Source: Neolentinus lepideus HHB14362 ss-1 (Eukaryota; Basidiomycota; Agaricomycetes; Gloeophyllales; Gloeophyllaceae). From it: DNA of 31,178 nucleotides. Location: NCBI GenBank assembly GCA_001632425.1, contig KV425704.1, forward strand, positions 1-31,178. Reading direction: 5' to 3'. The notes under the pieces were generated by a model. The model did no database searches. It saw only the letters and a list, made by a program, of their open reading frames with translations, and had not been told where the DNA came from. A program made the position numbers and the translations under genes. Of the stretch, positions 19,114 through 30,012 are shown piece by piece; position 1 is the stretch's first letter; each line of letters starts with the position of its first letter.

Positions 19114-21403
19114 ATGAAGGGTGGCCCACTACCTCATTACTTCCCTCCTTTCTTATGGAAGTTCTGGTTCTCTTCGTAAGTGACGTCCGCCGCATAGTTC
19201 CCCTCACCCTGACCCCTGACGAAGGGATGGTGACGGCCTGGACGCCCAATACATGCATATCTATGACGTCCACGGAGACGAGCTGGCGGAAACTCGCAGA
19301 GTGCCCGATACTGGGAGGAGCATCTTCCATGACTTCGACAATGGTGTTCTGGACCCTGGATGTAGGGCGGCACTTCAGAAGGCTGAAGTAGCTTTTGGTC
19401 TTTTAGAGTATCAGGTCGAAGGTCTTCTTCGGGACGTAATGGAGAAGATAACCGCGGGTCACGACTGCCTTGACCGAAGACCTATCGACATGGCCCCAGG
19501 TTCTGTGACGACTTTAAGCAGATATTTCGCATTTCTGCGCTATAGAAACAGCACTCACTATTACGACACACTCCAGAAGCTAGGACTGATGACTAGGTGG
19601 TGGTCGGGACATCTCGGTCCGTACACACCTTTCCAGAGGATGCGACGGAGAGCAATCCTGGCCAGTTTTAAGGCGTTCCTAGCACTTGAGCCTGGAGATG
19701 TCCCTATCCGAGACGGATTTTATGAGGAGGTGTTATATAAACACTGGTCGCAGCAGAAGCAGGTCGATCTGAACTTGGGGATTGCATCAGAAGGTTCAGA
19801 GTATCTGCTTTCGGATGCGTGTTTTGTTGCGCTCGATGAAGAAGATGGTATGTCCCTTCCAGCAGCAGTGGATCCAGCAATAACATGTTATCTTAGATCC
19901 GGACGCTGGATCATGTTACCTTTTCCCTCTCAGTGCCAATGTCGGTCTCTACCTAGATGCGTACCCGCCAAATTGGAGCGGTACATTTCAGAAGTTACAG
20001 GATTCCACCGTCACGACCATAGACTGCGATTACGAATCGGCTACCGATGTCCATATGCGAAACACCATCCTCTTACGCAGTAATCCCTCACAGATTTATT
20101 TTCGTTCGCTGACATCAATCGTCAAATCGCTAACTTGGTCTCACGACTTCGAAGCTACACCGGGACAGTGGGATTATACCCGCCTCAAAGCGCGTTGCCG
20201 TGATCGGAGTATTCGGGAGGCCGTGAAGCAAACCCTGACACTAAGGGGTACGGTAGCAGTTACCGATCTCACGGAGGACGTAGTACGAATCGGTGACTCA
20301 CCTGTTTGCCACGGATCCTTTGCAGACATCTGGAAAGGCACCTGGACGGATCGTGTTGACAAGAGTACTCGGATTGTATGTTCTCGCTGATCGGATATAC
20401 TTCTCTTCAAGATACTCATACCTATCAGGTGGCCATGAAGGTGCTTCGTTCCGTCATGGTTCAGAATGTTAAGGAAAAGCTACTGTCGGTGCGTTCTGTC
20501 CTATTCGTCGCTCTTGTCGGGCTTAGGGCGGGTCACGTGTTTAGCGTTTGAAAGACGAGATATTAGCCTGGCACAGGCTGAGCCACCCGCACATATTGCA
20601 ATTTCATGGTGTCGTGCAAATGTCCAGTACACTTGGAATGGTGTCAGCTTGGTGTGACAACGGCACTATCGTCCATTATCTGGATGAAGTCAATCCGACC
20701 GCTGATAGATTAGATCTGGTATGATAGTTCGAACATCGTGGAGGTGTTTTCTGATATAATGGCCCTCCAGTTATGTCAGATCGCGTCAGGGGTCTCCTAC
20801 TTGCACAATTTCAAACCAGTTGTAATCCATGGCGATTTGAAAGGAGTACGTCCTGATTGGCTTTCAGAAGCTTGTGACTCATCCGTTACAGAGCAACATC
20901 CTGGTTAATCAGCTCGGTCAGGCTGTCATCACTGATTTCGGGCTTTCTAAAGTAATGGAAGACTTCGGCGATTCGACGCACATTTTGACATCCTTTTTTG
21001 CGGGATCGACCCGGTGGATGGCGCCGGAGCTGATTTTAGCGCTGGTGCAAGATGACGGTGATGGCCCTCAGCTGACAACGCACAGCGATGTCTATGCCTT
21101 TGCATCAGTTTGCCTCGAGGCAAGTGCAGAGATGAACATGTCGTTTCTCCGCTTACATTGCATATCATGCAGGTTGCAAGCGGACAGCTGCCTTTCCCAC
21201 ACAGGACGAACGATCATGCCGTCACGGTAGACATTATGCGTGGCGTCAAACCTTCGCGTGGTTCGCGGTGTCTCGTTGCATGTCTTGACCATGATTCGTT
21301 CTGGTCTATAGTGGAACGATGTTGGAACTCGTCGCCGCGCTTGCGCGCCAGCATGACGGAAGTCACCGAGTCATTACGTTGCCTCAAGAAAGCGCCTTCA
21401 TAA
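19114..21403 (+). CDS. DUF4238-like domain fused to TKL-like serine/threonine kinase
   Basis: Eight exons: 19114-19175, 19225-19847, 19897-20375, 20429-20488, 20545-20718, 20771-20845, 20892-21119, 21173-21403. They close in frame to 643 residues. The N-terminal third to half (about 8-300) matches the DUF4238 plan: PHYFPPFLWKF (the H-Y-V-P-x-F opening), MHIYDVHGDELAETRRVPDT, ALQKAEVAFGLLE, FLRYRNSTHYYDTLQKLG, then LFPLSANVGLYLDAYPP. Exon 3 runs without a break from this domain into a kinase: GSFADIWKG glycine loop (368-376), VAMK with K392, candidate alpha-C E413, HGDLKGSN (D488, N493), DFG (506-508), WMAPE (533-537), SDVYAFASV (556-564). All catalytic residues are present, so activity is likely. 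HGD instead of HRD is common in basidiomycete TKL-like kinases. Intron 7 uses a GC donor (GCAAGT). DUF4238 has no known role that I can name. The substrate is unknown. The start at 19114 is the first ATG before the HYxP motif. Confidence 0.88.
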
Positions 21404-21846
21404 TTTCTGTCCTCAGTTCTGTCCGGTACGCCGCACACGAATCTCAAATATTAGCCAACTTCAAAGCATACGGAAAATATACAGTATCTTCCGTTGTGTA
21501 GCATCGCATTTAGGTCGAACATTCTTGGCGGACATAGTTATCTGCATATCCTGTTACTCACATATCCTGTTCTGTCACAAGACCCTGGGCACGGCTTCTT
21601 ACCCACCTTATTCATACCAGGCCCCTTCACAGCTCTATCTCGCTACCGGGTTTCTTCCTGGCGATGAGAAGCTGCACTTCTTATTCGCGACATTGCAAAT
21701 GTCACTGTCCCGCACGGAGAATTTTGAGATACATGTGGACAGATGTAGACGAGTTCACAGAGGCTTTGTAAGGTTTGAGCAAGAAGAGTCGACGTCCCAT
21801 GTCTTTTTATCATCTGCTCTTGGTTCTAAGCAAGCGATAATGCCCG
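21404..21846. other. convergent intergenic region
   Basis: This is the 3' flank shared by the kinase gene (ends 21403, plus) and the permease gene (ends 21847, minus). A short direct repeat CATATCCTGTT occurs at 21545 and 21561. No gene is supported; both genes should have their polyadenylation regions here. Confidence 0.5.
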
Positions 21847-24281
21847 CTAGACAAGAGCATAATACACCCTCCACACCCACTTTCCCCTCCCCGACAGCCT
21901 CTTCTCCCTCTTCGCTTCATCGTCCCGATCTTGCTCTCCCTCTTCGTACTCGTCCACATTCAAGTCTACCGTATCTACGTCAATTAAATCCGTATACTTT
22001 TCCCATTTTCGTGCATTCTGAGGGTTTGGCGAGCGTAGTAAAGGTGTGATTTCAGACGGGGAGGCCTGGGGAGTTGGAGAGCGCCGGAGCAGAAGCCAGG
22101 CTAGGGTCATGACCAGAATAACGGGAAGCTCGATGTAGAAGGAGATGAAGTCGACCAGGGAGAATTCGGGGATTACGGATGACCAGCCTTGAACTGTATC
22201 GGTATGAAATCAGTACAGTAGTGAACGACAAATTTGCTCAATTCGAGCGCTCACTTATGATCAAGAAGCCAACTGCAATGACCTATCAAGGACCGACTTC
22301 AAGATTTGGACTGCAGGAAGGACACTACGAGCACTCACGACAAAAGGAGGACCCCATTGCCACGTCCATCCCGCCCGATACCTCAACTCCTCGAGAGGTC
22401 GCCCCTGCCTTACCCACGCTTTTCTGAATCTCCAGCTAGCCAGCCCAATAGATAACCACGCAATCTAGACAAATACGTCATTTACCAGTACAAGTCACGT
22501 TAGCCTTGGCCTACCTGGTTTGACACCCCTACGATATTCTGCAGCCAGCCCCAGAGCTGCCCGCTCCCTACGAAGCTGCTCCCGAAGCATAGCACACTAA
22601 CACTGGAAGTGAGGAGAAGGGCGGGTAAGGGCACGCCTTGGGAGGTTGTCCAGGACAGTCTCTTGGGGGCTTGACGGGTGGCAGAGAGGCCGTACATGAC
22701 GCGAGTTCCGGCAAATAGAGCGTGATTGCCGGCTGAGACGACGGAAGTTAGGATAACAGTGTTCATGAAGGAGGCGGCGAAGTCTGGGGCAAAGACAATT
22801 AGCGGGATATGCAGCAGTGAGAGGAGAGTATCGCGCACTTGAGCCGGCTTCTTTGAAAACAATGGTGAATGGGGACGTCGTGGTACTTCTATTCGAGAGT
22901 CCGGGATAGTTCCATGGGACTGCACCATTGTCAATCGACTAAAATGCATTTGGTAACCAAGAACTTACCATTCAGGCCAATAAGTGCGATGCTCAAGATG
23001 TAGAACAGAAGAATCCTGTCGTGCTCCGCGTTAAGCAGGGTGACAGTGTACTATTATCCACATTGACTCTACCTCCAAAATACGAATTTGACCACTCTAG
23101 GCATGTTTCGTGACGGGTTCTTCGTTTCTCCGGCTGTTACGCCCAGACTTTCGGTCCCACCGTCTACGGACTATTCAGTAACGAGAACACACATAGAAAA
23201 GAGTGGTTACGGACAGGCGAAGCTCGCGGTCACAAATACTCTTGCAAAGCCGCCAAAACCTCCGACGAATGGTGCGCCAGGTATGTGCCAATACTTGGTT
23301 CCGATGTATTCATGAGAGCCGTTGAAGCCTGCGTTTACTATTATACCGAGGAGTATGAACAGCACCACGGTGACGACTTTCAAGGATGATAGCCAGTACT
23401 CTATACCAACACCACAGAACTATTAAGGAACATATGTAGATTCGTTCCAAAGAACTCGACCCACCCAGTTCGCCATATGCCTTCACACGGATAGCGTTGA
23501 TGCCGACAAGGAAAAGCCAGAAAACAAGACTGACGATCCAAGAGTTGGGAACCTTCCAGAACTGAAGAACGAGCTGGGCGGCGGTCAGATCGGACGCGAC
23601 CGAGACGGCATCGTTGAACCAGTAATTCCAAGATAGGGCAAAACCGTATGAAGGGGAGAAAAAGCGGGTTGCGTATGCCGTGAATGAGCCTGGAATCGGG
23701 TAAGATATATGTTATTTGGGAAAGGGGATCCGTAGAGCAGAACAACGGTCGAGACCAGCGAAATAAGTATGTCAGGTAGCAAGCTCCGGTCATTTTCCAA
23801 TGAGAATTTTATATGAAATCAACAGCTGCTCTGGATAGCACGGCGTTCAGTCAGGAAATTGTCGGCAAGCTGCAGTTGTCGGGCAAGGCGCTTCATTGTG
23901 TATGCGTGAATCCGTACACAAAACGGACACTCCCAACACATGTTTAAGACACTCACCAGCCACAGGATACTGGGTAGCCATCTCGCCGAGTAAAAGGAGA
24001 GTCACATACACGATGAACCCAACGATGGAATAACATATGAGCATGCTAGCGGGCCCGCCCTGCGCCAACGACTTTCCAGTTCCAAGGAATAGTCCCGTCC
24101 CAATAGTACCGGCGATGGCAATCATCTGAACTTGCCTCGCAGAGAGTCCTCTGTGCAGATGGCCGACATTCTTGTCCGCTAGTAGGACTGGAAGGGCACC
24201 GACTCCAACTGATTGTTCCGACTCTTGATGAGGGTTTTCAGCCTGAACATTGTCTGGTTCCTCTCTACGACTCGGCGCCAT
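21847..24281 (-). CDS. amino-acid permease, YAT/APC family
   Basis: Ten exons on the minus strand: 23957-24281, 23465-23689, 23215-23400, 23073-23163, 22969-23015, 22839-22919, 22515-22783, 22339-22464, 22255-22282, 21847-22193. They join in frame to 574 residues. The N-terminal cytosolic segment (about 50 residues) leads into the family signature HRGLSARQVQMIAIAGTIGTG and LFLGTGKSLAQGGPAS (unwound TM1 substrate-binding region), then YSIVGFIVYVTLLLLGEMAT, LSWNYWFNDAVSVASDLTAA, PGAPFVGGFGGFARVFVTAS-type motif, GGTESLGVTAGETKNPSRNMP, SFMNTVILTSVVSAGNHALF and FAGTRVMYGLSATRQAPKRL. About twelve membrane segments are expected. The C-tail is charged (DEYEEGEQDRDDEAKREKR). The likely role is proton-coupled uptake of amino acids or related compounds at the plasma membrane; the exact substrate cannot be read. 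One exon is 28 bp. No disabling change is seen. Confidence 0.93.
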
Positions 24282-24907
24282 ATCAAACTAAGATGTGGAA
24301 GCAAGCAAAGGCCTCAAGAAGGTCCCTCTACACGTCGGTGCCATAAAGATGATGGCGGATCGCGACTGAGTACTGAGCGCTCTCACACTCCGTCATACTT
24401 CGCCATCCATTCGGCTTCATTAATAACTAGTAATGAGGTAGATATAGGTATAGGAGCCAGTAGTGATGGAAGCAAGATGGGCGAGCGGTCTCAGGTGTCA
24501 AATTAAAATGGTTTCGAGATCCACTCTTATCATGTCTTTTTTCCTCTAGAATATAGCACTGGACTTTTTCAATCAAACCAAGAAGTGGTGGAATGACACA
24601 GCATATGCATATATATTAGCGCCTCACTCTACCGCCTGAAGCTTACCATAGCCATGTACTGCCCATTGCATTAGACAGTGTGATGTGGTTCTTTTTATTA
24701 AGGAATGTCTGCAATCATCACATAGGCTGTGTCCGTCCGAAGCTACAATAAAGAAAGATGAAGATATAGACAAGGCAGTTCCAGTATACATCACAACCCT
24801 AGGGCGTCCAGTATTAAAAGTCCAAGAGATCTAATAGCTTAGGGAAAAGTTATGAAAGAGAAAAATCCGAATGCGAAACCCTTATTCAACGACCTTGTTC
24901 CATGCCA
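24282..24907. other. promoter of the permease gene and 3' flank of the GDP-mannose gene
   Basis: This 626-bp stretch lies between two minus-strand genes. The part next to 24282 is the permease promoter and leader; the part next to 24907 is the 3' UTR of the upstream gene. No TATA box or terminator is clear, and no further gene is seen. Confidence 0.5.
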
Positions 24908-26845
24908 TTACAGCAGCTGCTTCCAACCGGCATCCTTGCACTTCTTGACCATCCGCTTCACCTCCTGCGAGCGCGCGCGCGTCGTGACGAGCAGCGTATC
25001 AGGCATGTCGACGATGACCAGATCGTCCACGCCCAGGCAAGCGACGAGGCGCCCGGAGCCGGGGACGACGATGCCGCCCGCGACTTGCTCTGTCAGCACT
25101 GATAGATAGATCGGGCGGGAACCGTCAGATGCCTGATGATAGGTGTTAGGGAACGGAAAGCTTACCGAGGCTGCTGTCGCCTAAAACGCGGGGCTGATTC
25201 GCCTCGGCGGGAAGCAAGTCGGCGAGCGATGAGAAATCTCCGACGTCGTCCCAGCCTAGAAGCATGATGCGCTAAGTGAGCGGGCGGTCCACCGCCGAAG
25301 CTCAAGTAAACGCTTATGGGGTGACAAACTCACCGAACGTAGCGGGTACAACCGCGACCCTCCCTTCCATCGAAGCGGGCTCAGCCACGGCATTATCGAT
25401 GGGTATCTTCTCTAATCCAGGCCACACTTCGTCGAGAACCTTCTGCCTCAGAGTCTCATCATGCCATGCCGCCGCAATCTTCTGGAGCCCGTCATGCATC
25501 TCGGGCTTGTACCCCTTCAAAAGCTGCATGAGGAATGTCGCCTTTGTGACGAACATACCAGCATTCCACCGGTAATTACCAGTTGCGATGTACGCAGCTG
25601 CCGTTCGTGCATCCGGCTTCTCCTTGAAGCTCGAGACCAGCCTCGCGTTGGGCGCCTCGTGAACTTCCAATTTCTCGCCCAGACGAATGTACCCGAATCC
25701 AGTGGATGGGTGCGAGGGTGCAATACCAATCGTAACAAGGTAGTCCTTGCGCGCGACCTCAACCGCCTCCGCTACAGCAGATAGGAACGCATCGTCACCC
25801 GAGATCATGTGGTCTGCTGCGAAGGAGCCGATCACAGCGTCAGGATCGCGCCTGGCCAGAACCGCCGCGGCCAGCCCGATCGCGGCCATCGAGTCCTTCG
25901 CACTGGGTTCGCAAAACAGATTGTGCCCGAGCAAGTCTGGCAGTTGTTCGCGGATGCTCGTGACATGCGAGGGGCCCGCGACGACGGTCGTTCGCGACGA
26001 GGACGAGAGCGGGATGAGACGGTCCCATGTCGCCTGGATGAGGGAACGACCTTTGAGGGTGAGATCGAGCAGAAACTTGGGGTGACCTTCACGTGACAGG
26101 GGCCAGAGGCGAGTGCCTGCGCCACCTGCGGGGATGACCACGTAGAAGCCAGGAATGTCGCGGACGTCAAAGGGGAAGGCGGTCAGGACATGGTCGCCTA
26201 GGGGTGAGGGCACGTGCACGGAGGTGGGAACGACGAGGGACGGGATGCCATTGGGGCTGAGGAAGGGGGATTTGGCGCGCAGCTGGGGACTGCCTGGCAC
26301 AGGTGTGGTGAAGCCTGGTGTGACGAAGCCCGGGGTACGAAATGGAGAATTATTGCTCTGTCACAGCAAGTGTCAGAGATGTCGCAATATTATTTAAATA
26401 CACTGCTATCAAGCAGTCCAATAATGATATCCAATGTCCGAAAGGTAAAGGAACAAGTCCTAGTGGACTACCCTGCCAAGCCCACTGTGCCGACCGACCA
26501 ACCCAACGTCGTTCAGCTGCCTCTTCCTCTGGACAGTACAACGCAAACATGCATCTGCATGACGGATATAGAGTAAAGGACGAGTAATTACCTGGAGGTT
26601 CTCCCTCAACTGCCGCTCCAAGGTCGCATTGGCCTGCTTCAACTCCGCGCATTCTTGTCGTAACTCGGCAATCTCATAATGCTGTAGAGTAGGTCAACAG
26701 GCTGAATACGCACAGTTGAGACGCTTCTCACTGATTTCTGAACGGCCTCCATGATCTGCTGGAACATGGCCTCGACACCGAGACCGCTTGGCGCGCTGCT
26801 GGCATGCGCTGCTGGCTTGGCGGTGAACGCCAGCGCATTAGACAT
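24908..26845 (-). CDS. mannose-1-phosphate guanylyltransferase, bacterial ManC-like, with coiled-coil N-terminal extension
   Basis: Five exons on the minus strand: 26732-26845, 26592-26681, 25334-26357, 25166-25255, 24908-25098. They close in frame to 502 residues. The enzyme makes GDP-mannose from mannose-1-phosphate and GTP. Residues 139 onward carry the nucleotidyltransferase signature (VVIPAGGAGTRLWPLSREGH and PKFLLDL), later GSFAADHMI, TIGIAPSHPSTGFGYIRLG, SFKEKPDARTA, GNYRWNAGMFV, GWDDVGDFSSL (410 on) and GVDDLVIVDMPDTLLVTTRA near the C-terminus. This last pair is the bacterial type. The usual fungal enzyme (Psa1/Mpg1) is about 360 residues with a different C-terminal beta-helix. The first about 137 residues are extra: a short N-terminus, then a coiled coil HYEIAELRQECAELKQANAT (39-68), then a Pro/Ser-rich linker. 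Ancient transfer from bacteria is an inference. Intron 2 is long (234 bp) and its 3' end is the least certain junction. Confidence 0.92.
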
Positions 26846-27356
26846 GGTGGAGGGGAATACTGGCGTTACAGCGTTGTGAAGGAAAAGAGTGACTGATTAG
26901 CTGGCGGTAGGACTATTTGAAGACTGAACCGGAAAGTCAGGACGCGGTGCACGTTTACCGATCCGCAATAACACTCGGCAACCCCCGTACCTGGACTTTC
27001 CCCGCACAGCCACTTCATCCGAGAGGCGGCTCCGACCTTTCTCCAGACTCGGCTTCGTCTCGTAGATGTGAGAGCAATAGTGTAACAACGTATCTTCCTT
27101 TGGTCCTCTGACATGGTCTGAATAGTTCCATGGGCTCCAACATCATGCCAGACAGAGTACAAAATTAAAAATTATATCTAGCTGGCTCTGCTGTTTTTCC
27201 TCCACAGCCGTCGGCCCCATATTGACAGTGGACCGTCCAATGGTCCACGTACACTGCATGTGCCATATCCATGGAACCATATGTACGGAACATGCAACAG
27301 AATGGCATATGGTGATGGCCGAGACCACGAGTTCCGAGGCTGTGGTGAATGACATG
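26846..27356. other. upstream region of the GDP-mannose gene
   Basis: It holds the promoter of the minus-strand enzyme gene. From 27180 to 27356 there are many short inverted motifs (TGGACC/GGTCCA at 27230, CCATATG, GGCATATGG), perhaps part of the degraded element that ends at 27438. No gene is supported. Confidence 0.4.
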
Positions 27357-27438
27357 TACAGTCGACTCTCTCATAACCCATACGGGTCCGTGGATGTCCC
27401 CAAGTATGGGTTATTGCAGAGTATGGGTTGCGAGAGAG
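27357..27438. mobile_element. possible pogo/Fot1-like transposon terminus with hairpin
   Basis: TA followed by CAGTCGACTCTCTCATAACC (27357-27378) has the form of fungal pogo/Fot1 (Tc1-mariner) ends, which insert at TA. CTCTCTCATAACCCATAC (27366-27383) pairs with GTATGGGTTGCGAGAGAG (27421-27438) with two mismatches, and ATAACCCATAC (27373-27383) pairs perfectly with GTATGGGTTAT (27404-27414). No transposase is nearby and no matching distal end is found in the window, so this is a solo terminus or a very short MITE. Confidence 0.5.
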
Positions 27439-27440
27439 GT

Positions 27441-27473
27441 CATTAAAATATCATTAAAATATCATTAAAATAC
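27441..27473. repeat. three 11-bp tandem copies of CATTAAAATAT
   Basis: Three near-perfect units (the last ends in C), AT-rich, between the pogo-like terminus and the LINE. Confidence 0.85.
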
Positions 27474-27845
27474 AAATTATATATATACAAGAATAATACT
27501 ATTAGAAGGTTCTATAATATCATGAATGAATGTTTCGAGCAAAGTAATCGGTAATCTGGCATCGAGAACTGATTCCAATTCCGGATCCAGGACCCACCAG
27601 ATCTGGTCAATGCAGCCCTCGGAGCTGCCAGGGCCCTGACCTTCACTACTGCCCGCCGTGCTCTCTCACGCCCCTCAGGCGCCGCCACCACACCAACGCC
27701 AGCGCCCCCGGCACTGGCAACCGCGCCTAACCAGCACGCACCCAATGACCAGACACCACCCCACCCGAATACATCTGCTGGGCCAACCACTGCCCAACCG
27801 ACAACCCAGCTCCCTTTGACCGCCACCACCAACACAACCTATGCC

Positions 27846-29303
27846 ATGGTTGTTGCGGGAGAACCGCCCCCCGCGCCACCCCCTACCATGCCCCCGCCGC
27901 TACCGACAACTGCGAACTATGGACCACCGGCCCAAGTGGAGCATGATCATGAAATGGCTGCCCAAGAGGAGCAAACGGGTACGTATAACACTCAGGTGCA
28001 AACACACCAGCTCACCCATCATGCAGAACGTACACCCATCCCCGTGCAACCGGTACACCAACCGGCCCCCATCCTAGCACCCCCCCTCGTGCCCGCGCCT
28101 ATTGAAGATGGACAGCACAACCTCACAAACCCGCAACTGGAGGCGTTCCTCCACTTCGTCGAGGAGGACCTCCTGGCCATAGATACCCACACGGCACCCC
28201 AAGACGCATACAGGCGTGGCTCCCTCGCAGCGTTCACCACCCCGCCTCCTGGAGGCTTCCCGCGCACACATCGCACCAGTAACACAGTCCTTGTTCGTAA
28301 CATCGCCCCCACCCAGCTAGTCACAATCTTCGGGCAACCCAACCCCGTACTTATAGTCCTGCCCCATAACTGGAGCGGACGAGACCTCCTCACGCGCGGC
28401 GCTGAAGCAGCCGCACACATTCGCACCGTCGCCATCGAGTTCTCGCGTGCAGTATCTGCAATCGATCCAGAAGTGATCACAATCACTACCCCCATCCCCG
28501 TGCAAGCCGCCAGCCCAGATGTCCCTAACCCGCCCGTATTCTTCCTGCGGAACCTACCCCCTGTGACTTTCAACAGCATGCTGGAACGGGGTGTTATCTC
28601 CCACCCGCGTGCATCTTTCCAAGTCTTCCCAATCCCGGCGCCCGAACCAGTTCACTCCGTCATCTGTGCCATCAACGGCTTTACATCAGATGATACCGAT
28701 GCCCTCCTCACCGCGATTATTGACATCCTCCATATCCCGACCACCCACGCCACTATATGTGATGTACTCCAGCGTTACTTTAATTGGCCCCAGGACCAGC
28801 TCGACGATCTCGCAAACACATTTGCACGCTCGGTCACGCTCACTCGCATCCCACTCCATGCCCCTAGCGGAATACCCATCCCGCAATATATCATGCTCGG
28901 TGACCAACCAAACAGCATCTCGAACGCCGTCTGGTACCAACTACATGAAGCCCTCTTTCAGCAAGTGTATGAGACACCCTTACATGGTACAGGCCAACCC
29001 ACCCGCTTCGGCTCCTGCTCCCTATGTCACTGCATAACCCACCCCCGTGGCCTCTGCCCATTCTCGACCATCCATGGTTGGAACGGACCCACATATGACA
29101 GCTCCTGGCTCACTCAGGACGAGCCCAACGTCACTCACTTCGCCCAACAAGCACGTGGTCGCGAACAAGAACGCGGTCGCGGTGCAAACCAGTCACGCGG
29201 ACGTGGCCAAAATGGCCAACGCGGCCAAGGACGGGGCGGGAGACGGGGACTGGGCCAGCAGCAACCACCACCGCCTCCCCCGCCTGTAGCGCCAGCCCCA
29301 TAA
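27846..29303 (+). CDS. LINE ORF1, gag-like nucleic-acid-binding protein
   Basis: From the first in-frame ATG (27846, in the strong context GCCATGG) it has 485 residues. The same frame is open upstream to 27573 (reading DPPDLVNAALGAARALTF), so the original protein was probably longer. The N-terminus is Pro/Thr/His-rich. The middle is globular. A zinc knuckle CX2CX4HX4C sits at C391, C394, H399 and C404. The tail is RG-rich (RGREQERGRG, RGQGRGGRRG) and ends in a polyproline stretch with AP. Such proteins bind the element's RNA and form the ribonucleoprotein that is copied into the genome. No stop or frameshift interrupts it, which suggests a fairly recent copy. Confidence 0.85.
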   Translation: MVVAGEPPPAPPPTMPPPLPTTANYGPPAQVEHDHEMAAQEEQTGTYNTQVQTHQLTHHAERTPIPVQPVHQPAPILAPPLVPAPIEDGQHNLTNPQLEAFLHFVEEDLLAIDTHTAPQDAYRRGSLAAFTTPPPGGFPRTHRTSNTVLVRNIAPTQLVTIFGQPNPVLIVLPHNWSGRDLLTRGAEAAAHIRTVAIEFSRAVSAIDPEVITITTPIPVQAASPDVPNPPVFFLRNLPPVTFNSMLERGVISHPRASFQVFPIPAPEPVHSVICAINGFTSDDTDALLTAIIDILHIPTTHATICDVLQRYFNWPQDQLDDLANTFARSVTLTRIPLHAPSGIPIPQYIMLGDQPNSISNAVWYQLHEALFQQVYETPLHGTGQPTRFGSCSLCHCITHPRGLCPFSTIHGWNGPTYDSSWLTQDEPNVTHFAQQARGREQERGRGANQSRGRGQNGQRGQGRGGRRGLGQQQPPPPPPPVAPAP

Positions 29304-30012
29304 TCGTATAAAACCTGCTGCACTGCCTAGCGCGCCTGCCTATGCCTACTATATCCCTCCTTATTCTCTCCTGTACTACCTGGCGCAACCCTAACCTATA
29401 GTGTGCCTCAACTCGCACCACTACTGAGCGCATTCAACATGCCCTCGCGGACTTCAATTCAACCTGTCACTGCCGCTTCTGCCGCACAACCCTATCTCAT
29501 CCTTACCACACCAAAACCACAAATGTCGCATACTCCTTACCTTACATACTATCCTAAATACGTAAAAAGCGCTGTAAATACTACATGAATCTCTGTACCC
29601 ACCCTTGTCGATGCTATACAAGCATTCTCGTTTGCCCACTAGCTCGGCCCAAACCAGCATGCCATTGAGCCAGCAACAGCATGTTCCCTACCAGCAGACC
29701 CGCCCAAATATACCGACTGTATACAGGACGGGAAAGCGAGTCTGCCTGACAACATCGGCGCAAGCCAAAAACGGCGGCCTATTCAGGCCTGAGTGTGCCG
29801 TGCCGAGAGGCTTAAGCTCTGTACCCTAACTGCCTGACTCGAGACAGCAGCCAACGTACCTATGCATAGCTCCCCGTGACAGCTGGGCAAGCTGACCCTG
29901 ACCCGTAAACTGGACGAAACCCGGGCTAAGTAATTCGACCACCACAACAAACCCACACCCCCCCCATGCGGTCCCTGTAACAGTTCCTGGTTCACACCTC
30001 CCCGGACGAGGA
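29304..30012 (+). other. spacer between LINE ORF1 and ORF2
   Basis: About 0.7 kb, C-rich. The ORF2 frame is open only from 29902 (TGA at 29893 and 29899). No conserved protein segment is seen here. It may be normal inter-ORF sequence or hide a decayed ORF2 N-terminus. The minus-strand frame at 29783-30247 looks like a composition shadow. Confidence 0.45.

Noticed and set aside
13469..26845. a biosynthetic cluster made of the regulator, transporter, permease and GDP-mannose enzyme
   Set aside because: The genes are widely spaced, of mixed orientation and of housekeeping type; there is no core biosynthetic enzyme and no shared promoter motif.
28019..28579. 186-codon minus-strand frame
   Set aside because: Shadow of the C-rich LINE ORF1 on the other strand.
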